Source: Clostridium tertium
GTDB lineage: Bacteria; Bacillota; Clostridia; Clostridiales; Clostridiaceae
Direction: 5' to 3'
DNA length: 64,000 nt
NCBI RefSeq assembly: GCF_017873245.1
Contig: NZ_JAGGJY010000002.1
Coordinates: forward strand, 186,001-250,000
The notes below the pieces were generated by a model that did not search any database, was not told the origin of the DNA, and saw nothing but the letters and a program-made list of their open reading frames with translations. This document shows, one piece after another, positions 1-9,102 of this stretch. Within the stretch, counting starts at the first letter, position 1. The number at the start of each line of letters is the position of its first letter. The translations under genes were made by a program, and so were the position numbers.

Positions 1-124
1 AAATATGTGTATAAGCATAGAATCAGACCTTGGATTGGCTTTAAAAGGTAAAAAAGTTGGAGATATTGTTGAAGTTGATGCTCCTGAAGATAAATACTCT
101 GTTGAGATATTAGAAATCTTATAA
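1..124 (+). CDS. greA: GreA/GreB-type transcription elongation factor, C-terminal end (partial)
   Basis: Only the last 40 codons are present, read in frame from base 2 to a TAA at 122-124, because the gene begins before the window. The residues ISIESDLGLAL, then GKKVGDIVEV and a final VEILEIL, match the C-terminal FKBP-like domain of GreA/GreB, where the pattern S-P/D-hh-ALhGKKhGDhVEV is typical. GreA-family factors rescue backtracked RNA polymerase by stimulating transcript cleavage through an N-terminal coiled coil, which lies outside the window. The gene is followed by a repeat-rich spacer and then by genes on the opposite strand, so it ends its transcription unit. Assignment to GreA rather than another Gre paralogue cannot be settled from this piece. 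Confidence 0.75.
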   Translation, partial: NMCISIESDLGLALKGKKVGDIVEVDAPEDKYSVEILEIL

Positions 125-225
125 TAGCAAAAATGCCTGTAGCACAAATATAAAGGCTACGATAACTAGATATGTTCTATAAGCTAAATAGCTACGCAAA
201 GAAGTACTAGGCTTATTTCACATAT

Positions 226-305
226 TCTATTTATCTTAGCCAACTTATATTTCGCCACTTTAAATTATCAAATGAAGAATTAACCTCATTAATGATATGT
301 ATTAA
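226..305. repeat. Dispersed intergenic repeat, copy A (first block)
   Basis: This 80-base block aligns without gaps to 10761-10840, with about 67 of 80 positions identical by hand count; the most conserved part is CCTCATTAATGATATG. A second shared block follows at 434-470 (AATTGTATTCGATATTATAT), matching 10847-10866. In this copy the two blocks are 128 bases apart, against 6 bases in the other copy. No ORF covers either copy. It looks like a small non-coding repeat family of the genome. Confidence 0.6.
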
Positions 306-332
306 ATTGGAGATTTTATTATAATGAGAAAC

Positions 333-440
333 TACAATTCTTATTTAAGATAGCTAGGATTGTGTTAAAAGTTTTTATTGTTTGAGCATAGCGAGTTATA
401 AAAATTTAGCCATCTTAGCTATCTTAAATTTAGAATTGTA
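333..440. repeat. MITE-like hairpin lying inside repeat copy A
   Basis: Bases 333-356 (TACAATTCTTATTTAAGATA then GCTA) and 416-440 form a nearly perfect inverted repeat of about 25 bp around a 59-base centre. The segment is absent from the otherwise related repeat copy at 10761-10900. This suggests that a small palindromic element, or a hairpin-bearing module, was inserted here or lost there. It has no coding capacity, and target-site duplications could not be made out with confidence. Confidence 0.5.
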
Positions 441-506
441 TTCGATATTATATGAAAATCGGAAAATTAATACATATTATTATGATTAATTTACATTTTA
501 TAAAAA

Positions 507-1217
507 TTATTCTTCATAAATCATCTTTTTTGTCATTCCACCATCTATAATGATATTTGCTCCATTTATAAAATCATTATCTTCTTCACATAAAAACAAG
601 CATGTTTTTAATATATCACTCGGCTTTCCTACTCTTCCAGATGGATGTTGCTTATGGTCTATTTCTCTAAGTTCTTCATATTTATCTACTTGTATCCATC
701 CAGGACTTATAGCATTTACAGTTATCGGTGTCTTTGATAAAGATATAACTAAACTGTTAGTTAAGGAAACTATTCCACCTTTCGAAGCTCCGTAGGCCTC
801 CCAATCTGCTTCATTTTGATTATATCTAGTTGAAGATATATTTATAATCCTTCCAAAACTTTCTCCTTTATTTGCTTTTACAAACTCTTTGCAACAAATA
901 AAGCTACCTCTCAAATTTGTATTTAGAACATTATCAAATTCTTCTACATTTATATCAAATATAGATTTACTATATGAACTTATTGCTCCATTATTTATCA
1001 ATATATGAATAGCTCCATACCTTTCAATAACCTCAGAAAAAACTTCTTTTATTTCACTTTCACTTTTCAAATCAGCCTTATAAAAATCAATATTTTCATT
1101 ATTGTATTTAGCATCTAAAATATCAATTGCAATCACTTTATAGCCTTTATCAACAAAGCCTTTTGCCAAGTGGTATCCTATTCCTTTTGCTGCTCCTGTA
1201 ATTAATGCAACTTTCAT
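507..1217 (-). CDS. SDR-family NAD(P)-dependent oxidoreductase
   Basis: This 236-aa classical short-chain dehydrogenase/reductase is predicted to be cytoplasmic and to reduce or oxidise a carbonyl/alcohol pair with NAD(P). The N-terminal Rossmann motif TGAAKGIG is at residues 7-14. An NNGA segment replaces the usual NNAG, and the catalytic YxxxK appears as YGASK in the second half. The C-terminal IIIDGGMT is typical of the family. The start is supported by AAGGGG about 8 bases upstream. The Gfo/Idh/MocA gene lies upstream on the same strand, but a hairpin terminator separates the two, so they may not be strictly co-transcribed. The neighbour suggests a sugar or polyol substrate; this is inference. 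Confidence 0.85.
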   Translation of the reverse strand: MKVALITGAAKGIGYHLAKGFVDKGYKVIAIDILDAKYNNENIDFYKADLKSESEIKEVFSEVIERYGAIHILINNGAISSYSKSIFDINVEEFDNVLNTNLRGSFICCKEFVKANKGESFGRIINISSTRYNQNEADWEAYGASKGGIVSLTNSLVISLSKTPITVNAISPGWIQVDKYEELREIDHKQHPSGRVGKPSDILKTCLFLCEEDNDFINGANIIIDGGMTKKMIYEE

Positions 1218-1316
1218 ATAACCATCCCCTTCCCTACTAACTTATAAATTCACAACTTCAGAGCCATATATTCACATACTATCTGAATGTATCCTATAAT
1301 ACTATAAAATTTAAAG

Positions 1317-1357
1317 TAAAAGATATCTTTAATCTACTACGTTTAAAGATATCTACA
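1317..1357 (-). terminator. Hairpin terminator of the Gfo/Idh/MocA gene
   Basis: AGATATCTTTAA at 1321-1332 pairs with TTAAAGATATCT at 1343-1354 across a loop of about 10 bases. It lies 12 bases after the stop codon at 1366, and a short T-rich tail (TTTTAC) follows on the minus strand. Confidence 0.65.
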
Positions 1358-1365
1358 ATATTATC

Positions 1366-2382
1366 TTACTTTAAATTCTTAATTCCCTCTTCTAATATTT
1401 TTAGTTGCAGTAAAGTTTGCTCATCTGTTATAGTTTTATCTTTATTATTTACTATTGCTTCATATAAATCATCATACACTCTTCCATAATCACCATTAAC
1501 AGATTTAACTTTTTCCTCATGAATTGTTCCTTCATCATCCATGTATGTTAATGTTCCATAATGATTAAAGGTATCAACTCCAAAGTCCTTATTTGTTGGC
1601 ATATAAAACATCTTTAAATGCTCTTCTTGTCTATCTTTAGTTTCTTTTACAAAGCATCCTTTTTTGCCATATAAAACAAAGCTAGGTCTTTCTTTTATTC
1701 TAAAGTAACTAGATTTAACAGATACTTTTAATACTCCATAATATAAATCCAAATCAAAATAGTCATTCATTCTGCCTGTTCCTAGTAATTGTCTAACATC
1801 ATAATTAATTTTATCTGGTTCTCCAAAATAACTTATAACTTGATCTAATGTATGACAAGCATGACCATATAAATATGAATCATAAGGTGAAAAACTGTGA
1901 GTTGATTCTGGTACCTCTGGACGATAATAATCAAAATGCATCTCAAGCTCTAGCAAATCTCCAAGCTTACCTTCTTCTATTACCTTTTGAACTGTTAAAA
2001 AGTCACTATCAAACCTTCTATTTTGATATGCTTGAACTATTAGCCCTTTTTCCTTTGCTAAGTCAAATATTTCTTTTGCTTCTTCATAAGTTTTCATAAA
2101 TGGCTTTTCAACTAAACAATGCTTATTATGCTCCAATACTAATTTTGCGTAATTATAGTGACTATCTTGCTTTGTACAAACTACGATTAATTGTATATCC
2201 TTATCATTTAATAATTCATCTAAGTTAGATGTATAGTTTACTCCTTCTATTCTATCCCAAGCTTCATTTTTAGGATTTCTTTGATATATTGTTTTAACCT
2301 TTATATTTTTTCTTTGTAAAACAAATGGTAAATGATATCTATTAGTACTTTTTCCATTTCCAATATAACCAATTGTAAGCAT
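1366..2382 (-). CDS. Gfo/Idh/MocA-family oxidoreductase
   Basis: This 338-aa protein carries the two-domain fold of the glucose-fructose oxidoreductase/inositol dehydrogenase/MocA family, cytoplasmic NAD(P)-dependent enzymes that act on sugars and their derivatives. The N-terminal nucleotide-binding segment GYIGNGKSTNRYH (from residue 5) replaces the usual GxGxxG with GxGxxxxxxH, common in the YhhX-like branch. The family EKP motif is present as VEKPF near residue 93. A YGHACHTLDQV segment supplies the central histidines usually found in the active site. The length is normal for the family. The substrate is unknown; the glycan theme of the window suggests a sugar or sugar acid. Confidence 0.87.
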   Translation of the reverse strand: MLTIGYIGNGKSTNRYHLPFVLQRKNIKVKTIYQRNPKNEAWDRIEGVNYTSNLDELLNDKDIQLIVVCTKQDSHYNYAKLVLEHNKHCLVEKPFMKTYEEAKEIFDLAKEKGLIVQAYQNRRFDSDFLTVQKVIEEGKLGDLLELEMHFDYYRPEVPESTHSFSPYDSYLYGHACHTLDQVISYFGEPDKINYDVRQLLGTGRMNDYFDLDLYYGVLKVSVKSSYFRIKERPSFVLYGKKGCFVKETKDRQEEHLKMFYMPTNKDFGVDTFNHYGTLTYMDDEGTIHEEKVKSVNGDYGRVYDDLYEAIVNNKDKTITDEQTLLQLKILEEGIKNLK

Positions 2383-2456
2383 ATTTATCCTCCATAATAT
2401 TTATATTTTATTGAAATTATACCATTATATTTATCAGCTTCTATATTTTTTATTAT

Positions 2457-3989
2457 TTATTCTCTTGCCTTCTTAACTTCTTCAATATATTCCCATGTAC
2501 TTCCATTATCTTTTGATTGATATAATGCACTAGAATTTCCATTATAGTCTCCATCAGAACCTTGACCAACTAATACATTTAAAACTCCATTTTCTTCATA
2601 AGGCATTTCCGGAAAATCAAATGGAGAAATAACACTTCCATTATTAATAGTTACATCTATTTTAGGAATATCTATTATCTCAAAAGATAATCCTCCATCT
2701 TCAGTACGATATAGTTCACCATAACTACCACCACTATGAGATAAAGCTATAAATCCAAGCTTATCATTTATAAAGGCTACACCTGATGCTCCGCCACCTC
2801 TTCCCATAAATGGATCTTTATTTATAATATCCCATGTAGCTCCCCCATCCTTAGTTCCTTCTAAAGAATAAAACCTACTACCTGCTGCTGCTCCAACAAC
2901 TCTTAATTTATATCCAATACTATCAGATAAATAAAATTCTTTATCTTCACTATTTGCTGTACTCACAGGTTTTCTATTTTCATTTTTATTTAGCTTATCG
3001 CCTTTTATATTATTTAAATCTTCTACTAAGTTATATCTAACAGGAGTATATATATCCTCTTTTCCTGGAACATATACTGAAACTGTATATCCTATTATTT
3101 CAGAACGTATTTCACTTGGTGACTTTGTATTTCCTTCAGAGTCTATATAAACAATTCCTTCTTTGTTAAAACCAAAGCTTCTTTTCCCATAATAAAGAAT
3201 ACCATATTGATTTTCATTCCAATTACTTACCGTTTCCTTAAGGGGAATAGTTTTCATTGTATCAATTAATGGTTTTAAAAGCTTATCCTCATTAAAATCT
3301 GCATTAACATAGCCATTTAAAGATATAATAATCTTTTTAGATTTGTTACTATCATAAGAAATTAAATAACTTTCTAATTCATCTTTATCATTTTTTCCAT
3401 AAAGAAAACCATAAATTGACTGAATTGTTCCATCAGAATCAAACTCAAGGCTAAAGTCGTCAGAAACATATAAAGTTTCAGGCATATGAACTTTGTCATT
3501 AATATCATTAAATAATCCTTCTATACCATCTTCATATATATTATTATGTTCAAGTTTTATTTCTTTTTTATGACCTAAATCATGTAAAACCCACGAAAGC
3601 TTTCCCCTAAAGTTTGTTGCACTATGATATATTTTTGCTCCATAAAATACTGTTATAATAACCATAATAATTATAGCTATATATGTCCCAATAGTTTTTA
3701 ATGAAAATTTACTCCACTTCCTTTTACTGTTCTCATCAAAAGTATAATCATCTGTAGGATATTGTGGAGAAATCATATTTTTCTTTCTAACAGCAACTAT
3801 TAAATAAATAATGCAAGCCAAAAAGAATAACATACATATAAATAAAATTGTAATATTATGATCAACTCTTCCAAACCTACACAGAGTATATAATTCATAA
3901 AATGATATCCAATATACAAGTATAAATATTGGATTAATTATTATAGATAATAGTTTACTAAAAATCGTGATTTGTTTACTTTTTTTCAT
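2457..3989 (-). CDS. Membrane protein with BNR/sialidase-like beta-propeller C-terminus
   Basis: The protein has 510 aa from the chosen start. Three hydrophobic segments lie in the first third (around residues 10-30, 40-60 and 105-130). The rest is soluble and probably extracellular. The C-terminal third contains repeated S/D-x-D-G-G-x-T-W units (KDGGATWD, TEDGGLSFE, KDNGSTWE). These are Asp-box/BNR repeats, which occur in sialidases and in non-enzymatic propellers such as YCF48-like proteins. A longer reading frame begins at 4016, but AAGGAGG lies inside it just before the ATG at 3989, so 3989 is preferred. No sialidase catalytic residues could be identified. The function is unknown, possibly a surface sensor or binding protein. 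Confidence 0.7.
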   Translation of the reverse strand: MKKSKQITIFSKLLSIIINPIFILVYWISFYELYTLCRFGRVDHNITILFICMLFFLACIIYLIVAVRKKNMISPQYPTDDYTFDENSKRKWSKFSLKTIGTYIAIIIMVIITVFYGAKIYHSATNFRGKLSWVLHDLGHKKEIKLEHNNIYEDGIEGLFNDINDKVHMPETLYVSDDFSLEFDSDGTIQSIYGFLYGKNDKDELESYLISYDSNKSKKIIISLNGYVNADFNEDKLLKPLIDTMKTIPLKETVSNWNENQYGILYYGKRSFGFNKEGIVYIDSEGNTKSPSEIRSEIIGYTVSVYVPGKEDIYTPVRYNLVEDLNNIKGDKLNKNENRKPVSTANSEDKEFYLSDSIGYKLRVVGAAAGSRFYSLEGTKDGGATWDIINKDPFMGRGGGASGVAFINDKLGFIALSHSGGSYGELYRTEDGGLSFEIIDIPKIDVTINNGSVISPFDFPEMPYEENGVLNVLVGQGSDGDYNGNSSALYQSKDNGSTWEYIEEVKKARE

Positions 3990-4179
3990 TCCAATCCTCT
4001 TCCTCCTTGTAAACAATTAATATAAATAAATTATACACCATTTCCCAATTTACAGAATAAAACTTTTTATTACTCTTATCTTATATTTTTTCTATTCTCT
4101 ATTTAACTGAAATAACTTAGATTTTACTAAAATTAATAATTATAGTTCTAATAAAATATTATCAAAATAATGAGTTTAA

Positions 4180-4212
4180 CCCATGAAAATCTACTATTGA
4201 TATTCTCATGGG
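4180..4212 (-). terminator. Hairpin terminator downstream of the broken PH-SHOCT gene
   Basis: CCCATGA at 4180-4186 pairs with TCATGGG at 4206-4212, with weak internal pairing in the loop. A T-rich tail is present on the plus side (CTTATTTTAT), and a shorter one on the minus side. Confidence 0.5.
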
Positions 4213-4293
4213 CTTATTTTATATCTGCAATATAAAATTATACTTATACCTAATAAACCATTCTTATATATGGCTGATAGTTTTACAGGTAAA

Positions 4294-4926
4294 TTAAATA
4301 CCGAGGATTTGTTTTTTCTTAATATTAAACTCTTCTTCTGTGATAACACCCATATCAAACAATTCTTTAAATTTTAAAATCTCATCTACTGAACTGTAGG
4401 TCTGCTCCACTCTTATTTTCTGTTCTGCTGAATTTACTTTAGACTCCTGTATATCTAAAATCAATTCATGTATTTTATCATTAATGTTTCTTGCTCACTT
4501 TTATTTATTGCAACATTAAAAGTTTCCTTTACAGTATCTATAGTAATAATACCAGTTATTGCACCTGTGGTCATAGTAATATCATTAATATTTTTTTAAT
4601 GATACGGTTTGAATTATTTCTCCTAGCATCTTCTTTTGTGCCATTATAATTCTTTTATTAATAACAGCATAAGCAAAATTGGAATCATGTTTACTACTGC
4701 TAATATAATTATGAAGACCAATAAAACACATTAGTATTTCTTCATCTGAACCTAAAGATTTTTCTATTAATTGAAAATGCTTTAGTGCCCAACTTTTATC
4801 TGTTCCCATTCCATAATTATTATCTATACAGTATTTATACATATCATTTGCATTTCTAGAAACCCCATGATTTTTATCCTTATAATTAAAGTAACTTGTA
4901 AAGTCATTGCTCTTTATTTCCGCCAT
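4294..4926 (-). pseudogene. PH-domain plus SHOCT-domain protein, broken by two frameshifts
   Basis: An intact first part (4585-4926, 113 aa) resembles a bacterial PH-like domain (…AVINKRIIMAQKKMLGE…) that should continue through a beta-rich middle and end in a SHOCT domain. Reading on, the frame is lost in a run of seven T (4591-4597 on plus), after which the other frame gives NDITMTTGAITGII, again lost near 4487-4500. The third frame then encodes SVDEILKFKELFDMGVITEE, a textbook SHOCT motif, and ends at the TAA at 4294-4296. PH-SHOCT proteins are small cytoplasmic or membrane-associated proteins of unclear role. The A/T-run lesion could also be a sequencing error, but two independent shifts favour a real pseudogene. 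Confidence 0.75.
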
Positions 4927-5215
4927 ACCCCTTATACTCCTTCACTTTAAATCCTCTCCTATTCTAAGTATATCTTTTAATATAACTTATATTTACACTA
5001 TAATTTATACTATCATCAAATCACCATTGAGTAAACATTATCATGCTTGAAACCTATATTAGATTCTACAATTGAATGAAGTGTAATATTTCTAACTTTC
5101 TAATCAGTTCTTATTATTTATTAGTAATAATCTTAACAGTATGATAATATTAACTAGACTGAATATGTCCAAAATAAAACTTATTATATCCAAATGGATT
5201 AAGATGGAGGCACTA

Positions 5216-5869
5216 ATGGCTGTAAATAAAAATGTAAAAAGAAATTTTCATTATAATAATATAGAAAAGAAAGATAAAAACTTCATGTATCAAAATCTTG
5301 AGAAAAGTAATTGTTATAACTGTAACTTTGCAGGCTCAAATTTTGATTATGTAAATTTTAGAGGAGCACATTTTAAATCATCTAGCTTTTTAAAATGTAG
5401 TTTTAAATGGTCTGAATTTATAGGAACAAATTTTAGAAAAAGTAATTTTAAAAATGCAACCTTTGAAAACACTATATTTGACTCAGCTAAGTTACAAGAC
5501 GTTGACTTTAAAGATGCTAAATTTGTAAATACTATATTTGTATCAACAGACATAAGTCAAGCAAAAAATTTAGATATTGATAATCCAGGAATAAGAATCT
5601 TTGATGAAATGCCTAAAATAGAAATAAGCGAAGAACTTAAAAATGCAGCTTTTAATACTTTCAATAATAAATACATAAAAGCTTCAAGAATTCTAGACAC
5701 AAAAGATGGGGATCTTAATTACTTAAACATTATGATTCTTTTAGAAAACTTTGATGAAGAAACATTAATTAAAGGATTGAATTTTATTACTAATGAATTA
5801 AATAGAGAATTTTATACACTAAGTTATATAATAAAGCTTATTAAAAATATTCCAGTATCTGAAAAATAA
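5216..5869 (+). CDS. Pentapeptide-repeat protein
   Basis: The start is set at the ATG at 5216 because GGAGG sits 5 bases before it; a longer in-frame extension to 5141 lacks such a site. The product has 217 aa. Residues of about 30-110 are tandem pentapeptide repeats of the A(D/N)LXX type (NCNFAG, SNFDYV, NFRGA, HFKSS, SFLKC, EFIGT, NFRKS, NFKNA). They should form a right-handed quadrilateral beta-helix. The last 90 residues are alpha-helical in character and not repetitive. Some proteins of this fold mimic DNA and protect gyrase from quinolones, but most are uncharacterised. Nothing here proves that role. A strong bidirectional terminator follows the gene. Confidence 0.8.
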   Translation: MAVNKNVKRNFHYNNIEKKDKNFMYQNLEKSNCYNCNFAGSNFDYVNFRGAHFKSSSFLKCSFKWSEFIGTNFRKSNFKNATFENTIFDSAKLQDVDFKDAKFVNTIFVSTDISQAKNLDIDNPGIRIFDEMPKIEISEELKNAAFNTFNNKYIKASRILDTKDGDLNYLNIMILLENFDEETLIKGLNFITNELNREFYTLSYIIKLIKNIPVSEK

Positions 5870-5937
5870 TAACTCTTTAATAGTAATATTTTTAATAAGG
5901 GATTAAAGTTTTGCTATCCCCTTGAAATTAATCAAAA

Positions 5938-5977
5938 AACTTCTTCTAAGATGATTTTTTAGTCTTAGAAGAAGTTT
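5938..5977. terminator. Bidirectional hairpin terminator
   Basis: AAACTTCTTCTAAGA pairs with TCTTAGAAGAAGTTT across a loop containing a T run. It lies between the convergent pentapeptide-repeat gene (plus) and the ornithine-cyclodeaminase-like gene (minus) and can serve both. Confidence 0.8.
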
Positions 5978-6033
5978 ATCTCTATTATCTATTAATATCT
6001 TTATATAATTTTTAATGATCACTCTTTTAATTT

Positions 6034-7029
6034 CTATAATTTAACTATCTCGCCAACCTTATTCTCTAAAGCTTTTTCATAGATTCTACGAGCAGTAACA
6101 ACATCTAATACACTACTTCCTACAGTTTTAAAGAATGTGATTTCATCTTCATTCTCACGACCTTGTACTTTACTTAAGATAACTTCACCTAATTCTCCAA
6201 CAACTTTATCAAAAGAATAGATACCTTTATTTACTGGTACTATTAAATCTCCACTTTCATTAAAAACACCATCTTTTGTATCTACATATACCTTTGCAGT
6301 ACATACTAAATTTTCATCTATTTCTTGCATATCTGGTGTATATGAACCAACTCCATTTACATGAGCGCCCTTCTTAACTAACTTACCATTAAATACTGGT
6401 TTCTTTGATGTTGTTACAACAGTTATTATATCAGCATCGTATATAGCATCATCTGATGATTTCGCCGCTACTATCTTAACCGAGAATTTTTCTTCAAATT
6501 TTTCACTCATATTTTTTACAAAGCTATTTGTTCTTTCTTCTGAAATATCATATACTTTAATCAATTCTATATCTCTTACATTTAATACAGCTTCGAGTTG
6601 TGTTTCAGCTTGTCCTCCAGTACCAAAAAGAGCAAATACCTTTGAATCTTTTCTAGACAAAATATCTGTAGCTGCTCCTGATACTGCTCCTGTTCTTATC
6701 CTAGTTAAAAACGTTCCATCCATCAATGAACAAACTTCCCCTGTTTGATTATTCACAAGAACCATAGTTGCTGGTACAGATGTTAGCCCCTTTTCTATAT
6801 TCTTAGGATATACAGAAACAATTTTTACTCCTAAAGCATTTGTATCAGCAGCATACCCTGGCATATATAAACTCTGTCCTTCGCTCTCTGGTACATTTAT
6901 ATTTACTCTTAGTGGAATATCTGCTCCATTTTTTGAATATATCTCAAGTGCGTCTTTATCCGCTTGAATTGCATCTGACATTGTAAAAATTTTTTTTATA
7001 TCATCTTCTCTTAGTATTACTATATCCAT
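6034..7029 (-). CDS. Ornithine cyclodeaminase / mu-crystallin family enzyme
   Basis: This 331-aa cytoplasmic protein spans the full length of the OCD/mu-crystallin/alanine-dehydrogenase family. The substrate domain contains the conserved RVN segment near residue 41 and the loop LMDGTFLTRIRTGAVSG with its conserved Arg and Thr residues. It is followed by the nucleotide-binding motif FGTGGQAETQ and the D-x-S-E-E strand end at the ribose site. Family members are NAD(P)-dependent ketimine reductases, imino-acid dehydrogenases, or enzymes that deaminate ornithine to proline. Sequence alone does not tell which. It is the last gene of a three-gene operon (regulator, TSUP permease, enzyme), only 47 bases after the permease, so its substrate or product is likely what that system transports or senses. 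Confidence 0.85.
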   Translation of the reverse strand: MDIVILREDDIKKIFTMSDAIQADKDALEIYSKNGADIPLRVNINVPESEGQSLYMPGYAADTNALGVKIVSVYPKNIEKGLTSVPATMVLVNNQTGEVCSLMDGTFLTRIRTGAVSGAATDILSRKDSKVFALFGTGGQAETQLEAVLNVRDIELIKVYDISEERTNSFVKNMSEKFEEKFSVKIVAAKSSDDAIYDADIITVVTTSKKPVFNGKLVKKGAHVNGVGSYTPDMQEIDENLVCTAKVYVDTKDGVFNESGDLIVPVNKGIYSFDKVVGELGEVILSKVQGRENEDEITFFKTVGSSVLDVVTARRIYEKALENKVGEIVKL

Positions 7030-7076
7030 TATTTTCTCCTTTACACTGTTCTAAAACTTTTAATAAAATTTATATA

Positions 7077-7979
7077 TTATACACTCTCTTTTAATTCTTT
7101 TATTGCTTTATTCTTTAGTATTTCTGAAATCATATTGTATGCACTATATAATAGCACAATAACCACTACCCATTGTAACATACTAACATTTAAACTTTTA
7201 ACAACATATGCAGCTACAATAACTCCTAAGACTCCAAAAGTTGAAGTAAAGAATGTAATTTTACGTGAATATGAATCTAATTTAATAAATTGCATACTTC
7301 CTATTGGTACTGAAAATGTGCAAGCACCCATCATTATAGGAAATGCTACAGCCGGATTTAATCCTAAGGCATATACTGTTGCCATTGTTAAAGCATATGA
7401 ACCTATGCCAACATTATTAAATGCACCAAAAAGTAGAGATAAAAATCCTAACATTACTAGTTTCCAACCAGTAAGCCCTACCTCAGCTCCACCTGATGGA
7501 TATACTCCAAACTTACCCATTAATATTAATATTGCTGCTATTATTAGTCCAACTGAAATAAATTTCTTTATTGACGTAACATTCATTTTAACAACAAATC
7601 TTGGTCCAATATATGCTCCTATAACTTGAGCTATTATACAAACTAATAAAGTTGTTATTTCGACATCTATTGATGATATATATATAAGTGCCATTGCTGC
7701 AACTGGTAAAACACATTGTGTATTAAGAGTACCTGGCAATTTTTTATCATTAACAAATTTCATTTTTCTATAAAAAACAGTACTTACAGCAAAATCAGAA
7801 ATCCCAAAAGTTGATAACACAAATATAATGAATGAAGAAATGGCTATTATAATTGGATTACCATCTTCCTTCATAAATTCACCTTTATTTTTTATTAAAT
7901 CTCTTATGAATGTAATTGCAAATAAACCATTGATGATAATAACGAATAATAATACTACTTTTAATATCATTAACTTCAC
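7077..7979 (-). CDS. TSUP-family permease (TauE/SafE-like)
   Basis: This 300-aa polytopic membrane protein has about eight hydrophobic segments and the internal duplication typical of the TauE/SafE (TSUP) family. It contains the glycine-rich GAYIGPRFV in the first half and GAFNNVGIGSYA in the second. Family members move sulfite, sulfoacetate, other organosulfur anions or related small anions. The ATG overlaps the stop of the upstream TrmB-type regulator by 4 bases, so translation is probably coupled. Placement between a TrmB-type sensor and an amino-acid-type oxidoreductase makes export or uptake of an imino-, amino- or organosulfur acid plausible. The substrate is inferred only from context. 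Confidence 0.85.
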   Translation of the reverse strand: MKLMILKVVLLFVIIINGLFAITFIRDLIKNKGEFMKEDGNPIIIAISSFIIFVLSTFGISDFAVSTVFYRKMKFVNDKKLPGTLNTQCVLPVAAMALIYISSIDVEITTLLVCIIAQVIGAYIGPRFVVKMNVTSIKKFISVGLIIAAILILMGKFGVYPSGGAEVGLTGWKLVMLGFLSLLFGAFNNVGIGSYALTMATVYALGLNPAVAFPIMMGACTFSVPIGSMQFIKLDSYSRKITFFTSTFGVLGVIVAAYVVKSLNVSMLQWVVVIVLLYSAYNMISEILKNKAIKELKESV

Positions 7980-8791
7980 TCCCTTTGAATATTAAACAAA
8001 TCTCTCACTCCAAGCATTTTACTACCAAAACTTCTTTTTTCCTCATCACTCATTCGTTCAATTAATCTGATACAATATGCATCATGTTTTATGTATTCAT
8101 TAGCAAAGAAAACCATACTATCATTACTTGTATAGATTCCTTCTGCAACTTTATCATTTTTAATTGTTGCATAAAACATTTCTTTTGAATCAATAGTAAC
8201 AGTTATCCATCTTCCACCTATATCATTAATCTTATTTACTTCAAATCCATGTCTATAGAAATAAGGGATGCTCGTACTGTATTCTTCTTTAGAATCATAC
8301 AGAACCACTAATACTTTTCCTAATTCTTCTTGCTTTCTACGTAAAATCTCCTCAAGTTCTTTTGACAAATCTTCTTTCCAAACCTGAATTAGCACTTGTT
8401 CTTGTGAATTTCTTATCATACTAAAGCATTTTGCAAGCAAGTTACTATATCCTTTAACTTGCCAAATTTGTTCATTATCAACTTTTTCATCAAAATGCTT
8501 TAGCTCAGATTCTAATTCTAAAAGTATATTTTTATTTTGATTTTTAAGATTATTTATAACGCATTCAACGGATTCAGCCTTATATAAAGAAGACTTCTCT
8601 ACATGAGTTACCATTACAGCACCTTTTTGAATTAAAATTTCTAATATATTATATACTTTAGATCTAGGTACTCCTGATATTTTACTTACTTCATATCCAC
8701 TTCTTGGACCATTTTGTAATAATGCAATATAGATTTTCGATTCTGATTCAGTAAAATTAAAATGCTTTAATAAATTTATAATTTTTTCCAT
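7976..8791 (-). CDS. TrmB-family transcriptional regulator
   Basis: The start at 8791 is chosen because TTGGAGGT lies 6-7 bases before it, inside a longer frame that opens at 8812. The protein has 271 aa. An N-terminal winged helix (about residues 1-80, with GYEVSKISGVPRSKVYNIL) is followed by a coiled linker and a C-terminal sensor domain with a phospholipase-D-like first part, the TrmB effector-domain pattern (…EQVLIQVWKEDLSKEL…). TrmB proteins bind sugars or other small ligands and repress or activate nearby transport genes. It is the first gene of the operon with the TSUP permease and the OCD-like enzyme, so it most likely controls its own operon. Confidence 0.87.
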   Translation of the reverse strand: MEKIINLLKHFNFTESESKIYIALLQNGPRSGYEVSKISGVPRSKVYNILEILIQKGAVMVTHVEKSSLYKAESVECVINNLKNQNKNILLELESELKHFDEKVDNEQIWQVKGYSNLLAKCFSMIRNSQEQVLIQVWKEDLSKELEEILRRKQEELGKVLVVLYDSKEEYSTSIPYFYRHGFEVNKINDIGGRWITVTIDSKEMFYATIKNDKVAEGIYTSNDSMVFFANEYIKHDAYCIRLIERMSDEEKRSFGSKMLGVRDLFNIQRE

Positions 8792-9102
8792 ATTTACCTC
8801 CAAATAATTCATAAAATATTAAATATTAATTATTATAACATATAACTTTATTATCAAATTATTTATCGGAATTTAAACATAGTAGCTACCTATAGTAACT
8901 ACTATATAACTTTGTTTAAAAATTGTCAATATATATCTACATTAATTTTTAATAAAAAAATAGTACCCAAACTGAAATAAATTTAAATTATCCTAATTCG
9001 GGTACTGTTTTCTCAAAATCACAGTATACTATTCAGTTTTAATATTTAAACTATACTAATTTTATACACTTTATTTATTATAGCTTAAATATATTTTTAT
9101 TG
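8792..9102. other. Gene-free spacer, 311 bases
   Basis: The left half should hold the promoter of the TrmB operon. The right half holds the long-loop hairpin listed at 8962-9006. No small ORF with a convincing ribosome-binding site was seen. Confidence 0.5.
8962..9006 (-). terminator. Probable terminator of the nitroreductase gene
   Basis: AGTACCC at 8962-8968 pairs with GGGTACT at 9000-9006, with some extra pairing of AA/TT inside. On the minus strand it is followed by a run of seven T (ATTTTTTTA). The loop is long, which lowers confidence. Confidence 0.5.

Noticed and set aside
7135-7629. A 164-codon plus-strand ORF opposite the TSUP permease
   Set aside because: It mirrors a well-supported membrane protein in the antisense frame, has no ribosome-binding site and shows composition typical of such shadows.
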